Source: Faecalimonas sp.
GTDB lineage: Bacteria > Bacillota > Clostridia > Lachnospirales > Lachnospiraceae
NCBI GenBank assembly: GCA_020024645.1
Contig: JAHHTN010000055.1
Coordinates: forward strand, 1-14,284
Direction of reading: 5' to 3'
DNA: 14,284 nucleotides
In this document: in pieces, positions 13,828-14,284 of the stretch
How the letters are laid out: each line of letters starts with the position of its first letter
Position numbering within the stretch: position 1 is the stretch's first letter
Translations under genes and position numbers: made by a program
The notes under the pieces: model-generated
What the model was told of the DNA's origin: nothing
Seen by the model: the letters and a program-made list of their open reading frames with translations, nothing else
The model's database searches: none

Positions 13828-14245
13828 CTATTGTAATAAGTTTTGGTTGCTCAGTTACCTGTGTAATATCTTTTGGTACTTGTAATCGAAGAATTCCATC
13901 TTTAAAAGAAGCCTTAATATCTTCTTGCGTTACCTGCTCTCCCACATAGAAGCTTCGATTACAACTTCCAGTGTAGCGTTCTTTGCGGATACAGTTTCCT
14001 TTGGCATCTTTTTCTTCGTTTGTTTGATTTTTTTCAGCAGTAATTGTTAAATAACCATTTTTTAAATCAGCTTTGATATTTTCTTTTGTAAATCCAGGTA
14101 GTTCCATTTCTATTAAATAATTTCCATCGGTTTCATGAATATCGGTCTTCATAATCTGTGAAGAGGCATTCTCAAAAGGACGAGTAAAGAATGGATCATT
14201 AAACATTTCGTCAAATAAATTATAATTTCTGTTTGCTAATAACAT
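13823..14245 (-). CDS. Hsp20/alpha-crystallin family small heat-shock protein
   Basis: ATP-independent holdase chaperone that binds unfolding proteins as large oligomers in the cytoplasm. The 140 residues split into a short Phe-rich N-terminal arm (MLLANRNYNLFDEMFNDPFFTRPF), an alpha-crystallin domain (about 31-128) with ELPGFTKENIKADLKNGYLTI and the conserved A-x-x-x-x-G-hydrophobic-L element ASFKDGILRLQVPK (112-125), and a C-terminal I-x-I motif ITI (137-139) used for oligomer assembly. AAGGAGG lies 8 bases before the ATG. It is single and convergent with niaR; its promoter lies mostly outside the window. No CIRCE inverted repeat is visible in the 39 bases available upstream. No functional link to NAD metabolism is implied. 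Confidence 0.95.
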   Translation of the reverse strand: MLLANRNYNLFDEMFNDPFFTRPFENASSQIMKTDIHETDGNYLIEMELPGFTKENIKADLKNGYLTITAEKNQTNEEKDAKGNCIRKERYTGSCNRSFYVGEQVTQEDIKASFKDGILRLQVPKDITQVTEQPKLITIE

Positions 14246-14284
14246 AGGTCATACCTCCTTGAAATACATTTGTTTTATTTGTTC

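Overview
The window is AT-rich DNA with tightly packed genes and strong AGGAGG-type ribosome binding sites. Gene content (undecaprenol-kinase-type DgkA, ECF-type ThiT, a BMP-family ABC transporter, a NadA-NadB-NadC-NiaR operon) points to an anaerobic Firmicute, most likely a Clostridia/Lachnospiraceae-like gut bacterium. That assignment is inferred from gene style and order, not from a search. No tRNA, rRNA, CRISPR array, insertion sequence or phage gene was seen; it looks like ordinary chromosome.

Layout. (1) 63-2373, plus strand: DgkA-type lipid kinase, a small phasin-like protein and a UbiB/ABC1 kinase with two C-terminal membrane helices, closed by a 21-bp perfect hairpin terminator. (2) 2492-3091, minus strand: an XRE-cupin regulator, divergent from a plus-strand operon at 3242-9241. 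That operon encodes a BMP lipoprotein, a double ATPase, two permeases and an amidohydrolase resembling 8-oxoguanine deaminase. The divergent region has two good sigma-A promoters whose -35 boxes are 16 bp apart, and a perfect 16-bp palindrome sits on the operon's -10 box. (3) 9348-10013, minus strand: thiamine transporter component ThiT, behind a TPP riboswitch and a good promoter. (4) 10314-13791, plus strand: nadA, nadB, nadC and niaR for de novo NAD synthesis and its niacin-responsive repressor, with a near-palindromic operator candidate on the promoter's -35 box. (5) 13823-14245, minus strand: an Hsp20 small heat-shock protein, convergent with niaR and sharing a terminator that overlaps both stop codons.

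How they work together. The second block looks like a self-contained uptake-and-deamination module: the regulator senses a ligand, the transporter imports a nucleoside- or purine-like compound, and the amidohydrolase removes an exocyclic amine. Its true substrate is the most interesting open question here. The thiT and nad blocks are classic vitamin-cofactor units, each with readable feedback control (RNA switch and repressor respectively) in one shared 300-bp intergenic region. The first block pairs lipid-carrier phosphorylation with a UbiB kinase and a phasin-like protein in an organism that may lack both ubiquinone and polyhydroxyalkanoate, so the usual family labels may mislead.
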